Source of the DNA: JAKFDI01 sp044508835
GTDB lineage: Bacteria; Pseudomonadota; Gammaproteobacteria; Burkholderiales; Burkholderiaceae_C
Assembly (NCBI GenBank): GCA_044508835.1
Contig: JBIQHD010000004.1
Coordinates: 138,790 to 202,789 of the forward strand
Length of the DNA: 64,000 bases
Direction of reading: 5' to 3'
Under the pieces are notes generated by a model that had not been told where the DNA came from, searched no databases, and saw only the letters and a program-made list of their open reading frames with translations. Shown here piece by piece: positions 38,720 through 47,348 of the stretch (position 1 is its first letter; every line of letters starts with the position of its first letter). Both the position numbers and the translations under genes were made by a program.

Positions 38720-39567
38720 GGCGCGGGGCGGTCCATGCGCGCGCGCAGCGCCGCGAGCACCGCGGCCGTGGCCGGGCGCACGCCGCGCCACACGAAGAAG
38801 GCCTCGGCGGCCTGCTCGACCAGCATGCCCAGCCCGTCGCGCGCGGTGGCGCCGTGGCGCGCGGCCCAGTCGAGGAAGGGCCGGGCCGCCGGGCCGTACA
38901 TCATGTCGAGCGCCAGCGTGCCGGCGCGCAGCACCGCCGGCGGCACCGGGACCGCGGCGCCCTGCAGGCTGCTGGCGCTGGCGTTGACCACCACGTCGAA
39001 GGCGGCGCCGGGGTCGTCGAGCGGGGCGCTGCGCAGGCCGGCGCCGTGCGCGCGCGCCACCGCCGCGTGGCGCTGCGCCAGCGCCTCGGCGCGCGCCACG
39101 GTGCGGTTGGCGATCACCACCTCGCCGGGCCGCGCCGCAAGCAGGGGCCCCAGCGCGCCCGAGGCGCCGCCGCCGGCGCCGATGACCAGCACGCGCCGGC
39201 CGGCCAGCGGCACGCCGGCGTTGTCCTCGATGTCGCGCCGCAGGCCGGCGCCGTCGGTGTTGTCGGCGAACCAGCCGCCGTCGTCGAAGCGCAGCAGGTT
39301 GGCCGCCTGCGCCAGCTCGGCGCGCTCGCTGCGGCGCGCGGCCAGGGCGAAGGCGTCGAACTTGAAGGGCACGGTGACGTTGCAGCCGCGCCCGCCGCCG
39401 GCGGCGAAGCCGCGCACCGTGGCCTCGAAGGCGTCCAGCGGGCACAGCAGGCGGCCGTAGTCGACCTGCTCGCCGGTGGCCTGCGCGAACTGCGCGTGGA
39501 TGAAGGGCGACTGGCTGTGCTCGACCGGGTGGCCGGCGACGACGTAGCGGTCCGGGGTCGCGTTCAT
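38716..39567 (-). CDS. aroE: Shikimate dehydrogenase AroE
   Basis: A 283-residue AroE. The substrate domain has VAGHPVEHSQSPFIH and the catalytic Lys in NVTVPFKFDAF with the Asp in DNTDGAGLRRDI. The NADP-binding Rossmann motif is VIGAGGGASGAL, followed by the NRT dinucleotide-specificity motif. It reduces 3-dehydroshikimate in the aromatic pathway. Overlapping starts and stops couple it to the TonB-like gene upstream and mtgA downstream. Confidence 0.96.
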   Translation of the reverse strand: MNATPDRYVVAGHPVEHSQSPFIHAQFAQATGEQVDYGRLLCPLDAFEATVRGFAAGGGRGCNVTVPFKFDAFALAARRSERAELAQAANLLRFDDGGWFADNTDGAGLRRDIEDNAGVPLAGRRVLVIGAGGGASGALGPLLAARPGEVVIANRTVARAEALAQRHAAVARAHGAGLRSAPLDDPGAAFDVVVNASASSLQGAAVPVPPAVLRAGTLALDMMYGPAARPFLDWAARHGATARDGLGMLVEQAAEAFFVWRGVRPATAAVLAALRARMDRPAP

Positions 39568-40430
39568 CGGTTGCCGGCGTCCGGGGCGCTCAGCGTGGTG
39601 GCGAGGCCTTCGTCGCGCGTGAAGCGGAAGCGCGAGGTGATGACGAGCTGGTCGGCCTGGCGCCGCATCTCCTGCGTGAAGGGGCCGAACGGCGCCGCGG
39701 CCATGACGATGGCCACCGCCTGCCGGTCGAGCGTCTTCGAGGGCGAGGGGCGCACCACGTCGGTCTCGACCACGCTGCCGTCGAAGTTGACCGTCACGTT
39801 CATCACCAGCTCGCCGTAGAGCTTGCGGCCGTTGTGTTCGGGGAAGTTGCGGGTGCCGCGGTCCTCGATCTTGCGGCGCAGGCCGTCGTAGTAGATGGCG
39901 TACACCGCCTCCTTGGTCGCGGGGCTGATGTAGCGCTTCTTCGGGCGGGCGTTCTCCTCGTTGATGCGCTTCTCGATCTCGGCCAGCAGCTGCAGCAGCT
40001 GGCGGCGCTTCTCCTCCTCGTCGCGCGCGGTGTCGCTGCCTTCGTCGCGGCGCGGGTCGGGCGGCGGCAGCAGGGCCAGCTCGCGGCGCACCTGCGCCAG
40101 CAGCCGCTGCTGCGCCTGCTGCAGCTGCTCGATCTGCTTGTGCGCCTGCTCGGCCGATTCGCCCACCTCGATCAGCGCCGAAGGCGGCAGCGGCGAGGTG
40201 GCGCGCCCGCGTTCGGCCTCGCCGCCGCCGGCGAGGTTGGCCTGCGCGATGGCCTGCGCCTTCACCGGCGCCTCGGCCGAGCGCGAGTTCACGAGGATCA
40301 CCTCCAGCGGCGTGTCCTCGAACAGCCGGTCGAAGCCGGCCGGGTCGGCGAAGCGCAGGCCGAGCAGCGCGCCGTGCACCGCGAGCGACGCGCCGATCGC
40401 GAGCTGCAGGGTCGACAGCCGGGCGAACAT
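39564..40430 (-). CDS. TonB-like C-terminal domain envelope protein
   Basis: A 288-residue protein: an N-terminal membrane helix (LQLAIGASLAVHGALLGL), an Ala/Glu/Gln-rich periplasmic segment with a coiled coil (AEQAHKQIEQLQQAQQRLLAQ, split by charged turns) and a TonB C-terminal domain (about 195-275; YGELVMNVTVNFDGSVVETDVV). It lacks the long Pro-Lys spacer of classical TonB and has no ExbBD genes nearby, so it may be an accessory energy transducer or an envelope linker. It is co-transcribed with the RNB nuclease and aroE. Confidence 0.85.
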   Translation of the reverse strand: MFARLSTLQLAIGASLAVHGALLGLRFADPAGFDRLFEDTPLEVILVNSRSAEAPVKAQAIAQANLAGGGEAERGRATSPLPPSALIEVGESAEQAHKQIEQLQQAQQRLLAQVRRELALLPPPDPRRDEGSDTARDEEEKRRQLLQLLAEIEKRINEENARPKKRYISPATKEAVYAIYYDGLRRKIEDRGTRNFPEHNGRKLYGELVMNVTVNFDGSVVETDVVRPSPSKTLDRQAVAIVMAAAPFGPFTQEMRRQADQLVITSRFRFTRDEGLATTLSAPDAGNR

Positions 40431-40441
40431 GCGCGCCCCCC

Positions 40442-42487
40442 TCAGAGGCCGGCGGGCGCGGGCGCCGCCTCGGCCTCGTCGTCCTTCAGGTCGATCGCCA
40501 GGGTGATCGGGCCGGCGCCCTCGACCGCTTCCTCGACGTCGGCCTCGTCCACCGGCGCGTCGTCGGCGGTGGTCGACGCATCGTCCAGGCGCGCGACCAG
40601 CGCGGCGTGCACGTCGAGCGTGAGCAGGTCGGTGCCGGTGACGCGCACCCGCACGCGCGCCCCGCGCGGCAGCGGCTCGGCGCCGAGCGCGCGGAACACC
40701 AGCGGCAGCGCGTCGGCACGCACCAGGCCGTCCTTCATCACCGCGGCGTCGAGCTCGGCGATGCCGTTCTGCGCCAGGTACTTCAGCGTCCAGTAGCGCT
40801 CGATCGCCGACTGGAAGCCGTTGTAGGCGGCGTAGGCGGCGTCGAAGGCCGAGATCACGGAGAACAGCGCCGCGTCCTTGGGCTTGAACGGCGCGGCCAG
40901 CGCGGCCGTGCGGCCGTGGCGGGCGCAGGCGATGATCTGCCACTGGTTCACCAGGTCGACGTAGCGGCGCAGCGGCGAGGTGGCCCAGGTGTACTGCGCC
41001 ACGCCCATGCCGGCGTGCGGCGCGGGCTTCACGCCCATGCGCACCTTGATGCCCGGCGCCAGGCCCGCCTGGCTGCGGTAGATGCCCGGCACGCCGCATT
41101 CGGCCAGCCAGCCGCCCCAGGTGCTGTTGGCGAGGATCATGGCCTCCGAGACGATGAGGTCCAGCGCGGCACCGCGCCGGCGCTCGCTGATCGCCACCGT
41201 CTCGTCGCCGCGCGGCTCGTCGCCGTCGCCGCCGTCCAGGCGGAAGCTGTAGTCGGGGCGGTTGAAGTTCTCCGGCTTGCCGCGCACCACCTCGCGCCGC
41301 GCCTTGAGTGCGCGCGCCAGGCGGAAGGTGAAGGCGAGTTCGGCGGCGAACTCGTACGCGGCGGGCGCCTGGCCGGTGAGCGAGGCCTCGGTGATCACCT
41401 CGTCGAGCTGGTCGTGGCGCAGGTTGAGCACGATGGGCACGCGCTCCAGCCGCGTCTCGCTGCCGCGCACCTCCAGCGAGGCCTCGTCGATCGTGAAGTA
41501 GACCGAGACCGCCGGGCAGTCGCGCCCGGCGATGAGCGTGTAGGCCTGCACCACCTCGTCGGGCAGCATCGTCAGCTTGTGGCCGGGCATGTAGACGGTG
41601 GACAGGCGCTCGCGCGCCACCTTGTCGAGCGCGCTGTCCAGGCCGAAGGCGAGCCCCGGCGCGGCGATGTGGATGCCCAGCGTCACCGTGCCGCTGCCCA
41701 GGCCCTGCACCGACAGCGCGTCGTCGATCTCTGTCGTGGCCGAGTCGTCGATCGAGAAGGCCTGCACCGCGGCCAGCGGCAGCGCCTCCTTGATCTGCGG
41801 CGCCTCCAGCGGCGGGAAGCCGGTGCCCTTGGGGAAGTTCTCGAACAGGAAGCGCCGCCAGTGGAACTGGTAGGGCGAGTCGATGGCGCCGGCGGCCGTC
41901 AGCAGGTCCAGCGGCGCGCGCTGGCTGCGCCGGCTGGCCTCGACGACCGACTTGTACTCGGGCGCGTTCTTGTCCGGCTTGAACAGGATGCGGTAGAGCT
42001 GCTCGCGCACCGGCGGCGGGCACCGGCCGGCCGCCAGCTCGCCGGCCCAGGCGTCGATCTGCGCGGCGAGCTGCTTCTTGCGCTCGATGCCCAGCAGCGC
42101 GGCCTTCACCGTCTCCTCGGGGGCCTTGCGGAAGTTGCCGCGGCCCAGGCGGCGGAAGTAGTGCGGCGCCTCGAACAGGCGGAACAGCGCGGCCGCCTGC
42201 TGGGTGGTGTCGGCGTCGGCGCTGAAGTAGTCGCGCGCCAGGTCGGTGAAGCCGAACTCCTGCTCGGGCGCGAATTCCCAGGCGAGGTCGAGGTCGATCT
42301 CGCCGGCCACCTGCTGCGCCGAGGCGATGAGCTCGGCCGGCTGCGGCTTGTCGAACCTGAGCAGCACGTTGGCGGCCTTGACCTTGACGCGCTTGCCCGA
42401 CTCCAGCTCGATCTGCATCGCGCTGTCGGTCTCGGACATCACCCGCCCGGCGTTGAACTTGCCGGTTTCTTCATAAAGCGCATACAT
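40442..42487 (-). CDS. RNase II/R-family (RNB domain) exoribonuclease
   Basis: A 681-residue RNB enzyme. The active-site segment SIDDSATTEIDDALS supplies the Asp cluster that binds two metals, and TSPLRRYVDLVNQ is the conserved RNA-channel motif. The N-terminal region differs from RNase R cold-shock domains, so it belongs to the shorter RNase II-like group. It degrades RNA 3' to 5'. AGGAGA precedes the ATG. It is the first gene of the long minus-strand operon that continues with the TonB-like gene, aroE and mtgA. Confidence 0.92.
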   Translation of the reverse strand: MYALYEETGKFNAGRVMSETDSAMQIELESGKRVKVKAANVLLRFDKPQPAELIASAQQVAGEIDLDLAWEFAPEQEFGFTDLARDYFSADADTTQQAAALFRLFEAPHYFRRLGRGNFRKAPEETVKAALLGIERKKQLAAQIDAWAGELAAGRCPPPVREQLYRILFKPDKNAPEYKSVVEASRRSQRAPLDLLTAAGAIDSPYQFHWRRFLFENFPKGTGFPPLEAPQIKEALPLAAVQAFSIDDSATTEIDDALSVQGLGSGTVTLGIHIAAPGLAFGLDSALDKVARERLSTVYMPGHKLTMLPDEVVQAYTLIAGRDCPAVSVYFTIDEASLEVRGSETRLERVPIVLNLRHDQLDEVITEASLTGQAPAAYEFAAELAFTFRLARALKARREVVRGKPENFNRPDYSFRLDGGDGDEPRGDETVAISERRRGAALDLIVSEAMILANSTWGGWLAECGVPGIYRSQAGLAPGIKVRMGVKPAPHAGMGVAQYTWATSPLRRYVDLVNQWQIIACARHGRTAALAAPFKPKDAALFSVISAFDAAYAAYNGFQSAIERYWTLKYLAQNGIAELDAAVMKDGLVRADALPLVFRALGAEPLPRGARVRVRVTGTDLLTLDVHAALVARLDDASTTADDAPVDEADVEEAVEGAGPITLAIDLKDDEAEAAPAPAGL

Positions 42488-42587
42488 GCGGCGAATTGTC
42501 TCCTGAACGGAATTCACCGCGCCGCGGGGGCCCGCGCTCCTATAGTGCGCATGCTGCGCCGGGCAGCGACACGAACGAGGAGCGGGC

Positions 42588-43121
42588 ATGGTGAAGAAGT
42601 CCACGCAGGACGCGAAGAAGGACCCGTCCGCCGCGGGCCTGTTCGACAGCGCGCTCGCCGGCACGGTGCAGCAGTCGGCCCAGCAGATCTGGCTCGCCGG
42701 GCTGGGCGCGTTCGCCAAGGCGCAGCAGGAAGGCGGCAAGCTGTTCGAGGCGCTGGTGCAGGACGGCGTCTCGCTGCAGCGGCGCACCCAGGCGGCGGCG
42801 AGCGGGAAGCTCGGCGAGGTGGGCGCGCGCATGACCGGCGCCGTCGAGGAGGCGAGCCGCAAGGCCGGCCAGCAGTGGGACAAGCTCGAGGCCATCTTCG
42901 AGCAGCGCGTGTCCAAGGCCATGGGCCGGCTGGGCGCGCCCTCGCAGCAGGACTTCGAGGCGCTGTGCGCCCGCGTGGACGCGCTGAGCGAGGAGGTGCG
43001 CAGGCTCTCGAAGCTCGCCGCGCCCGCCGGCCGGAAGACCGCCGCGCGCCGGACCACCGAGGCTTCGGAGCGGCCGTCCGCGAAGCCCGCTGCCAGGAAG
43101 CCCGCGCGCAAGTCCGCCTGA
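42588..43121 (+). CDS. Phasin-like polyhydroxyalkanoate granule-associated protein
   Basis: A 177-residue protein of the PhaI/PhaF poly-granule family (PF05597): an amphipathic N-terminal part (QQIWLAGLGAFAKAQQEG), heptad-rich helices (about 60-140) and a short Lys/Ala/Arg tail (KPAARKPARKSA) resembling the DNA-binding ends of PhaF/PhaM. It probably coats PHA granules and may tie them to the nucleoid. A TATAGT -10 sits at 42,541-42,546, and GAGGAG eight bases before the ATG. Convergent with yqaA. Confidence 0.88.
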   Translation: MVKKSTQDAKKDPSAAGLFDSALAGTVQQSAQQIWLAGLGAFAKAQQEGGKLFEALVQDGVSLQRRTQAAASGKLGEVGARMTGAVEEASRKAGQQWDKLEAIFEQRVSKAMGRLGAPSQQDFEALCARVDALSEEVRRLSKLAAPAGRKTAARRTTEASERPSAKPAARKPARKSA

Positions 43122-43134
43122 GCGCCGGACGCGG

Positions 43135-43620
43135 TCAGCCGAACTTGCCGGGGAAGAGCCACAGCAGCGCCGCCGTCATCGTGAGGTAGCGCGCGAACTT
43201 GCCCACCGCCATGTAGGCCACGCAGGGCCAGAACGGAAGCTTCAGCCAGCCGGCCACCGCGCACAGCGGGTCGCCGACGAAGGGCAGCCACGACAGCAGG
43301 CAGGCCCGCGGGCCGAAGCGCTCCAGCCAGCGCAGCGCGCGCGGATGCGCGTAGGTCGTCTGGTGCGTCACGCGCTCGTACGCGCGCTCGGCGCCGAAGC
43401 CCATCCACCAGCTGATGGCGCCGCCCGCGGTGTTGCCGACGGTCGCCACCAGCACCGCCGGCCAGAACATCGCCGGGTTCAGCTTGATGAGGCCGAACAC
43501 CGCCGCTTCCGAGCCGACCGGCAGCAGCGTGGCCGAGACCAGCGAGACGACGAAGACGGTGCCGAGCCCGAATTCGGGCAGCGACAAGGCGGCGAGCAGC
43601 GCATCGAACCAGGCTTGCAT
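43135..43620 (-). CDS. YqaA-family DedA-like membrane protein
   Basis: A 161-residue SNARE-associated/DedA-superfamily protein with four to five membrane segments. The YqaA hallmarks are SATLLPVGSEAAVFG and TVGNTAGGAISWWMG, with FVGDPLCAVAG later. DedA relatives take part in lipid carrier or proton-coupled transport; YqaA itself has no settled role. Two ATGs nine bases apart are possible; the inner one is used. It is divergent from dusB. Confidence 0.85.
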   Translation of the reverse strand: MQAWFDALLAALSLPEFGLGTVFVVSLVSATLLPVGSEAAVFGLIKLNPAMFWPAVLVATVGNTAGGAISWWMGFGAERAYERVTHQTTYAHPRALRWLERFGPRACLLSWLPFVGDPLCAVAGWLKLPFWPCVAYMAVGKFARYLTMTAALLWLFPGKFG

Positions 43621-43672
43621 CGGCCGCATTGTCCGCAGCCCGCGCGGTGCCGGGACGCCTGGCGCACGTCGC

Positions 43673-43678
43673 TATACT
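43673..43678 (+). promoter_or_regulatory. -10 element of the dusB-fis promoter
   Basis: TATACT lies 39 bases before the dusB ATG in the divergent yqaA/dusB spacer. The -35 region (about 43,650) is weak, which is often the case when Fis controls the dusB-fis unit. Confidence 0.5.
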
Positions 43679-43717
43679 CTGCCTCCTTTTTCAGCACCCG
43701 ACCCACGCGACGCCGCC

Positions 43718-44755
43718 ATGCGAATCGGCCCCATCGAGCTGGTGAACAACCTCTTCGTCGCGCCGATGGCGGGCGTGACGGACCGGCCCTTCCGCAAGCT
43801 GTGCAGGTCGCTCGGGGCGGGCTATGCGGTGAGCGAGATGGTGACCTCGCGCCGCGACCTGTGGAACAGCCTGAAGACCAGCCGCCGCGCCAACCACGAC
43901 GGCGAAGCGGCGCCGATCGCGGTGCAGATCGCCGGCACCGACGCGCGGATGATGGCCGAGGCCGCGGCCTACAACGTCGACCGCGGCGCGCAGATCATCG
44001 ACATCAACATGGGCTGCCCGGCCAAGAAGGTGTGCAACAAGTGGGCGGGCTCGGCGCTGATGCAGGACGAGCCGCTGGCGCTCGGGATCGTCGAGGCCGT
44101 GGTGGCCGCCTGCGCGCCGCACGGCGTGCCCGTCACCTTGAAGATGCGCACCGGCTGGTGCGAGGCCGAGCGCAACGCGGTGCGCCTCGCGCGCGCCGCC
44201 GAATCGGCCGGCGTGGCCATGGTGACGGTGCACGGCCGCACGCGCGAGCAGGGCTACAAGGGCTTCGCCGAATACGACACGGTGGCCGCGGTGAAGGCGG
44301 CGCTGCGCATCCCGGTGGTGGCCAACGGCGACATCGACTCGCCCGGGAAGGCGCGCGAGGTGCTGGCGAAGACCGGCGCCGACGCGCTGATGATCGGCCG
44401 CGCCGCGCAGGGCCGGCCGTGGATCTTCCGCGAGATCGCGCACTTTCTCGCCACCGGCGAGCACCTGCCGGCGCCCGAGGTGGCGCAGGCCAAGCGCTGG
44501 CTCGTCGAGCACCTGCACGACCACTACAGCCTCTACGGCGAGCTCACCGGCGTGCGCAGCGCGCGCAAGCACATCGGCTGGGCCGTGCGCGGCCTGCCCG
44601 GCGGCGAGGACTTCCGCTCGGCCATGAACCGCCTCGAATCGAGCGGCGAGCAGGTGCGCGCGCTCAGCGACTGGTTCGACCGGCTGGGTGACGCCCACGA
44701 ACGACTGCCGCTCGTCGCTGCGGCGAACGACGACTACCTCGAGCAACTCGCATGA
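43718..44755 (+). CDS. dusB: tRNA-dihydrouridine synthase DusB
   Basis: A 345-residue FMN enzyme. It has VAPMAGVTDRPFR at the N-terminus, the catalytic Cys in IDINMGCPAKKVCNKWAG, HGRTREQGYKG for phosphate binding, and NGDIDSP with GRAAQGRPWIF at the FMN end. It reduces uridine in the D-loop of tRNA. The dusB-fis order matches that of enterobacteria. A repeat-filled spacer of 109 bases lies between the two genes. Confidence 0.96.
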   Translation: MRIGPIELVNNLFVAPMAGVTDRPFRKLCRSLGAGYAVSEMVTSRRDLWNSLKTSRRANHDGEAAPIAVQIAGTDARMMAEAAAYNVDRGAQIIDINMGCPAKKVCNKWAGSALMQDEPLALGIVEAVVAACAPHGVPVTLKMRTGWCEAERNAVRLARAAESAGVAMVTVHGRTREQGYKGFAEYDTVAAVKAALRIPVVANGDIDSPGKAREVLAKTGADALMIGRAAQGRPWIFREIAHFLATGEHLPAPEVAQAKRWLVEHLHDHYSLYGELTGVRSARKHIGWAVRGLPGGEDFRSAMNRLESSGEQVRALSDWFDRLGDAHERLPLVAAANDDYLEQLA

Positions 44756-44780
44756 GCCATCGTTTGTTCATCAGCCGGTG

Positions 44781-44864
44781 GCGGGCCGAGCGCCGGGCCG
44801 CTCCCAAGCCGGCCCGCGCCCCCTCGGGGGGCCGGACGACGTACTCGTCGGACGGGGGGCTGTC
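44781..44864 (+). repeat. Intergenic palindromic repeat ending at the fis start (copy A)
   Basis: Begins with GCGGGCCGAGCGCCGGGCCG and continues with CCAAGCCGGCCCGC, CCCCTCGGGGGGCCGG, a short ACGTACTCGT palindrome and GACGGGGGG, which directly supplies the ribosome-binding site of fis. The same 20-mer and the same order of blocks recur before ruvC (48,348-48,509). Confidence 0.8.
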
Positions 44865-45101
44865 ATGAGCAAGAAGCACATCGAGGAGTGCATCCGCGAC
44901 AGCCTGGAGGGCTACTTCAAGGACCTGCGCGGCGTCGAGCCCTCGGCCATGTACGACATGATCATCAACGTCGTGGAGAAGCCGCTGCTCGACGTGGTGA
45001 TGAAGAAGGCCGAGGGCAACCAGAGCCGCGCCGCCGAGTGGCTCGGCATCAACCGCAACACGCTGCGACGCAAGCTCGTGGAACACAAGCTCATCAAGTA
45101 A
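44865..45101 (+). CDS. fis: Fis-family DNA-binding protein
   Basis: A 78-residue Fis-like protein: an N-terminal helix pair for dimerisation and a C-terminal HTH (about 52-75; NQSRAAEWLGINRNTLRRKL). It is shorter than E. coli Fis at the N-terminus, as is usual in betaproteobacteria. A GGGGGG run at the end of the upstream repeat acts as Shine-Dalgarno. Its stop shares one base with the purH ATG (TAATG), an unusual link between a nucleoid protein and a purine gene. Confidence 0.93.
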   Translation: MSKKHIEECIRDSLEGYFKDLRGVEPSAMYDMIINVVEKPLLDVVMKKAEGNQSRAAEWLGINRNTLRRKLVEHKLIK

Positions 45102-46681
45102 TGAACGCCCTGACCGCACTCCTTTCCGTTTCCGACAAGACCGGCGTCCTCGAGTTCGCCAGGGAACTGCATGCGCTCGGCGTGAAGCTGCTGTCCACCG
45201 GCGGCACCGCCAAGCTGCTGGCCGACGCCGGCCTGCCGGTGACGGAAGTCGCCGACCACACCGGCTTTCCGGAGATGCTCGACGGCCGCGTGAAGACGCT
45301 GCACCCGAAGATCCACGGCGGCCTGCTGGCGCGGCGCGACGTGCCGGCGCACGTGGCGGCCATGCAGCAGCACGGCATCGCCGCCATCGACCTGCTGGTG
45401 GTGAACCTCTACCCCTTCGAGGCGACGGTGGCCAGGCCCGGCTGCACGCTGGAAGACGCGATCGAGAACATCGACATCGGCGGCCCGGCCATGGTGCGTT
45501 CGGCGGCCAAGAACTGGAAGGACGTGGCGGTGCTGACCGACGCCGCGCAGTACCCGCAGGCGCTGGCCGAGCTCAAGGCCGGCGGCATCAGCCAGAAGAC
45601 GAAGTTCGCGTTGTCGGTGGCCGCCTTCAACCGCGTGTCGAACTACGACGCGGCGATCAGCGACTACCTCTCGGCGCTGCAGGATGACGGCACGCGCAGC
45701 GAGTACCCGGCGCAGAGCAACGGCCGCTTCGTCAAGCTGCAGGATCTGCGCTACGGCGAGAACCCGCACCAGAGCGCGGCGTTCTACCGCGACCTGCACC
45801 CGGCGCCGGGCTCGCTGGTCACCGCGACGCAGCTGCAGGGCAAGGAACTCTCGTACAACAACATCGCCGACGCGGACGCGGCCTGGGAGTGCGTGAAGAG
45901 TTTCGACACCCCCGCCTGCGTGATCGTCAAGCACGCCAACCCCTGCGGCGTGGCCGTCGGCGCCGACGCGGCCGAGGCCTACGCCAAGGCCTTCAAGACC
46001 GACCCGACCTCGGCCTTCGGCGGCATCATCGCGCTCAACCGCGAGCTCGACGCGGCGGGCGCCGCGCTCATCGTCAACCAGTTCGTCGAGGTGCTGATGG
46101 CGCCCGGCTTCACGCCCGAGGCGCTGGCGGCCATCGCCGCCAAGCGCCCCAGCGCCCGCGTGCTGCAGATCGCGCTGCCGCCGGGCGGCGCCACCGCCTG
46201 GGCGCAGGGCCGCAACGCGCAGGACGTCAAGCGCGTCGGCTCGGGCCTGCTCATCCAGAGCGCCGACAACCACGAGCTCACGCGCGATGCGCTGAAGGTG
46301 GTGACGGCCAAGCAGCCCACGCCGCAGCAGCTCGACGACCTGCTGTTCGCCTGGAAGGTCGCCAAGTACGTGAAGAGCAATGCCATCGTCTTCTGCGGCG
46401 GCGGCATGACGCTGGGCGTGGGCGCCGGCCAGATGAGCCGCATCGACTCGGCCAAGATCGCGAGCATCAAGTCGGCCAATGCGGGGCTGAGCCTTGCCGG
46501 CTCGGCCGTGGCGAGCGATGCCTTCTTCCCCTTCCGCGACGGGCTGGACGTGGTGTGCGACGCGGGCGCGTCCTGCGTCATCCAGCCGGGCGGCAGCGTG
46601 CGCGACGACGAGGTGATCGCCGCGGCCAACGAGCGCGGCATCGCGATGGTGCTGACCGGCGTGCGCCACTTCCGGCATTGA
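45101..46681 (+). CDS. purH: Bifunctional AICAR transformylase / IMP cyclohydrolase PurH
   Basis: A 526-residue two-domain enzyme. The N-terminal MGS-like cyclohydrolase (about 1-190) has SVSDKTGV, STGGTAKLL and GRVKTLHPKIHGG. The C-terminal transformylase (about 200-526) has the KHANPCG motif with catalytic Lys and His, and DAFFPFRDG near the end. It performs the last two steps of de novo IMP synthesis. It is translationally linked to fis and ends before a GC-rich palindrome. Confidence 0.97.
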   Translation: MNALTALLSVSDKTGVLEFARELHALGVKLLSTGGTAKLLADAGLPVTEVADHTGFPEMLDGRVKTLHPKIHGGLLARRDVPAHVAAMQQHGIAAIDLLVVNLYPFEATVARPGCTLEDAIENIDIGGPAMVRSAAKNWKDVAVLTDAAQYPQALAELKAGGISQKTKFALSVAAFNRVSNYDAAISDYLSALQDDGTRSEYPAQSNGRFVKLQDLRYGENPHQSAAFYRDLHPAPGSLVTATQLQGKELSYNNIADADAAWECVKSFDTPACVIVKHANPCGVAVGADAAEAYAKAFKTDPTSAFGGIIALNRELDAAGAALIVNQFVEVLMAPGFTPEALAAIAAKRPSARVLQIALPPGGATAWAQGRNAQDVKRVGSGLLIQSADNHELTRDALKVVTAKQPTPQQLDDLLFAWKVAKYVKSNAIVFCGGGMTLGVGAGQMSRIDSAKIASIKSANAGLSLAGSAVASDAFFPFRDGLDVVCDAGASCVIQPGGSVRDDEVIAAANERGIAMVLTGVRHFRH

Positions 46682-46710
46682 GGCGCGCCGTGCCGCGGCA
46701 CGGCGGCGCC
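46682..46710. repeat. GC-rich palindrome after purH
   Basis: A perfect 18-bp palindrome GCCGTGCCGCGGCACGGC (46,687-46,704) extends with GGCGC/GGCGCC arms. It starts right at the purH stop; there is no T-run, so termination would not be of the intrinsic type. Confidence 0.6.
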
Positions 46711-46715
46711 GCGCC

Positions 46716-46721
46716 TAACAT
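46716..46721 (+). promoter_or_regulatory. -10 element (TAACAT) placed for a leaderless acyltransferase transcript
   Basis: TAACAT ends exactly six bases before the ATG, with no Shine-Dalgarno between. It follows the purH palindrome directly. Confidence 0.45.
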
Positions 46722-46727
46722 CGCCGC

Positions 46728-47348
46728 ATGACGCTCGCCCATTTCGCCGGCCTCGTGCTCTCCTTCGTGGCCCGGCTCATCACGGGCGCGCAGGGCCACT
46801 GGCACGGCTGCCCGCCCAAGGCCGAGCAGCGCATCTACTTCGCCAACCACCAGAGCCACTTCGACTGGGTGCTGATCTGGGCGGCGCTGCCGTCCGACCT
46901 GCGCGGCGGCACGCGGCCCATCGCCGCGCGCGACTACTGGACCTCGGGCGCGTTCAAGCACTGGCTGACGCGCGAGGTCTTCAACGCCGTCTACGTGAAC
47001 CGCCAGCGCACCGACGACCAGGACCCGCTGGAGCCGCTCGTCGAGGCCCTGCGCAACGGCGACTCGCTGGTGATCTTTCCCGAGGGCACGCGCGGCAACA
47101 AGGGCGTGCCGCAGCCCTTCAAGTCGGGGCTGTACCACCTGGCCGAGCAGTTTCCCGAGGTGCAGCTCATCCCCACCTGGATCGACAACGTGCAGCGCGT
47201 CATGCCCAAGGGCGAGGTGGTGCCCGTGCCGATCCTGTGCTCGGTGACCTTCGGCACACCGATGCAACTGGCGCCCGGCGAGGACAAGCGCGCCTTCCTC
47301 GAGCGCGCGCGTGCCGCCGTGATGGCGCTCGATGAGGTGCGGCACTGA
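46728..47348 (+). CDS. 1-acyl-sn-glycerol-3-phosphate acyltransferase family protein (PlsC-like)
   Basis: A 206-residue acyltransferase with the catalytic block NHQSHFDW (H-x4-D) near residue 40, the acceptor block FPEGTRG near 118, and a conserved IPTWIDNV near 150. It has one N-terminal hydrophobic segment. The length is typical of small PlsC homologues. Its stop overlaps the start of a CdsA-like gene by one base (TGATG). The pair probably makes phosphatidate and its CDP-activated form for a special lipid or as a back-up route. Confidence 0.88.
   Translation: MTLAHFAGLVLSFVARLITGAQGHWHGCPPKAEQRIYFANHQSHFDWVLIWAALPSDLRGGTRPIAARDYWTSGAFKHWLTREVFNAVYVNRQRTDDQDPLEPLVEALRNGDSLVIFPEGTRGNKGVPQPFKSGLYHLAEQFPEVQLIPTWIDNVQRVMPKGEVVPVPILCSVTFGTPMQLAPGEDKRAFLERARAAVMALDEVRH

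Noticed and set aside
46682..46710. purH palindrome as an intrinsic terminator
   Set aside because: The stem is strong but no T-run follows; it is listed as a repeat instead.
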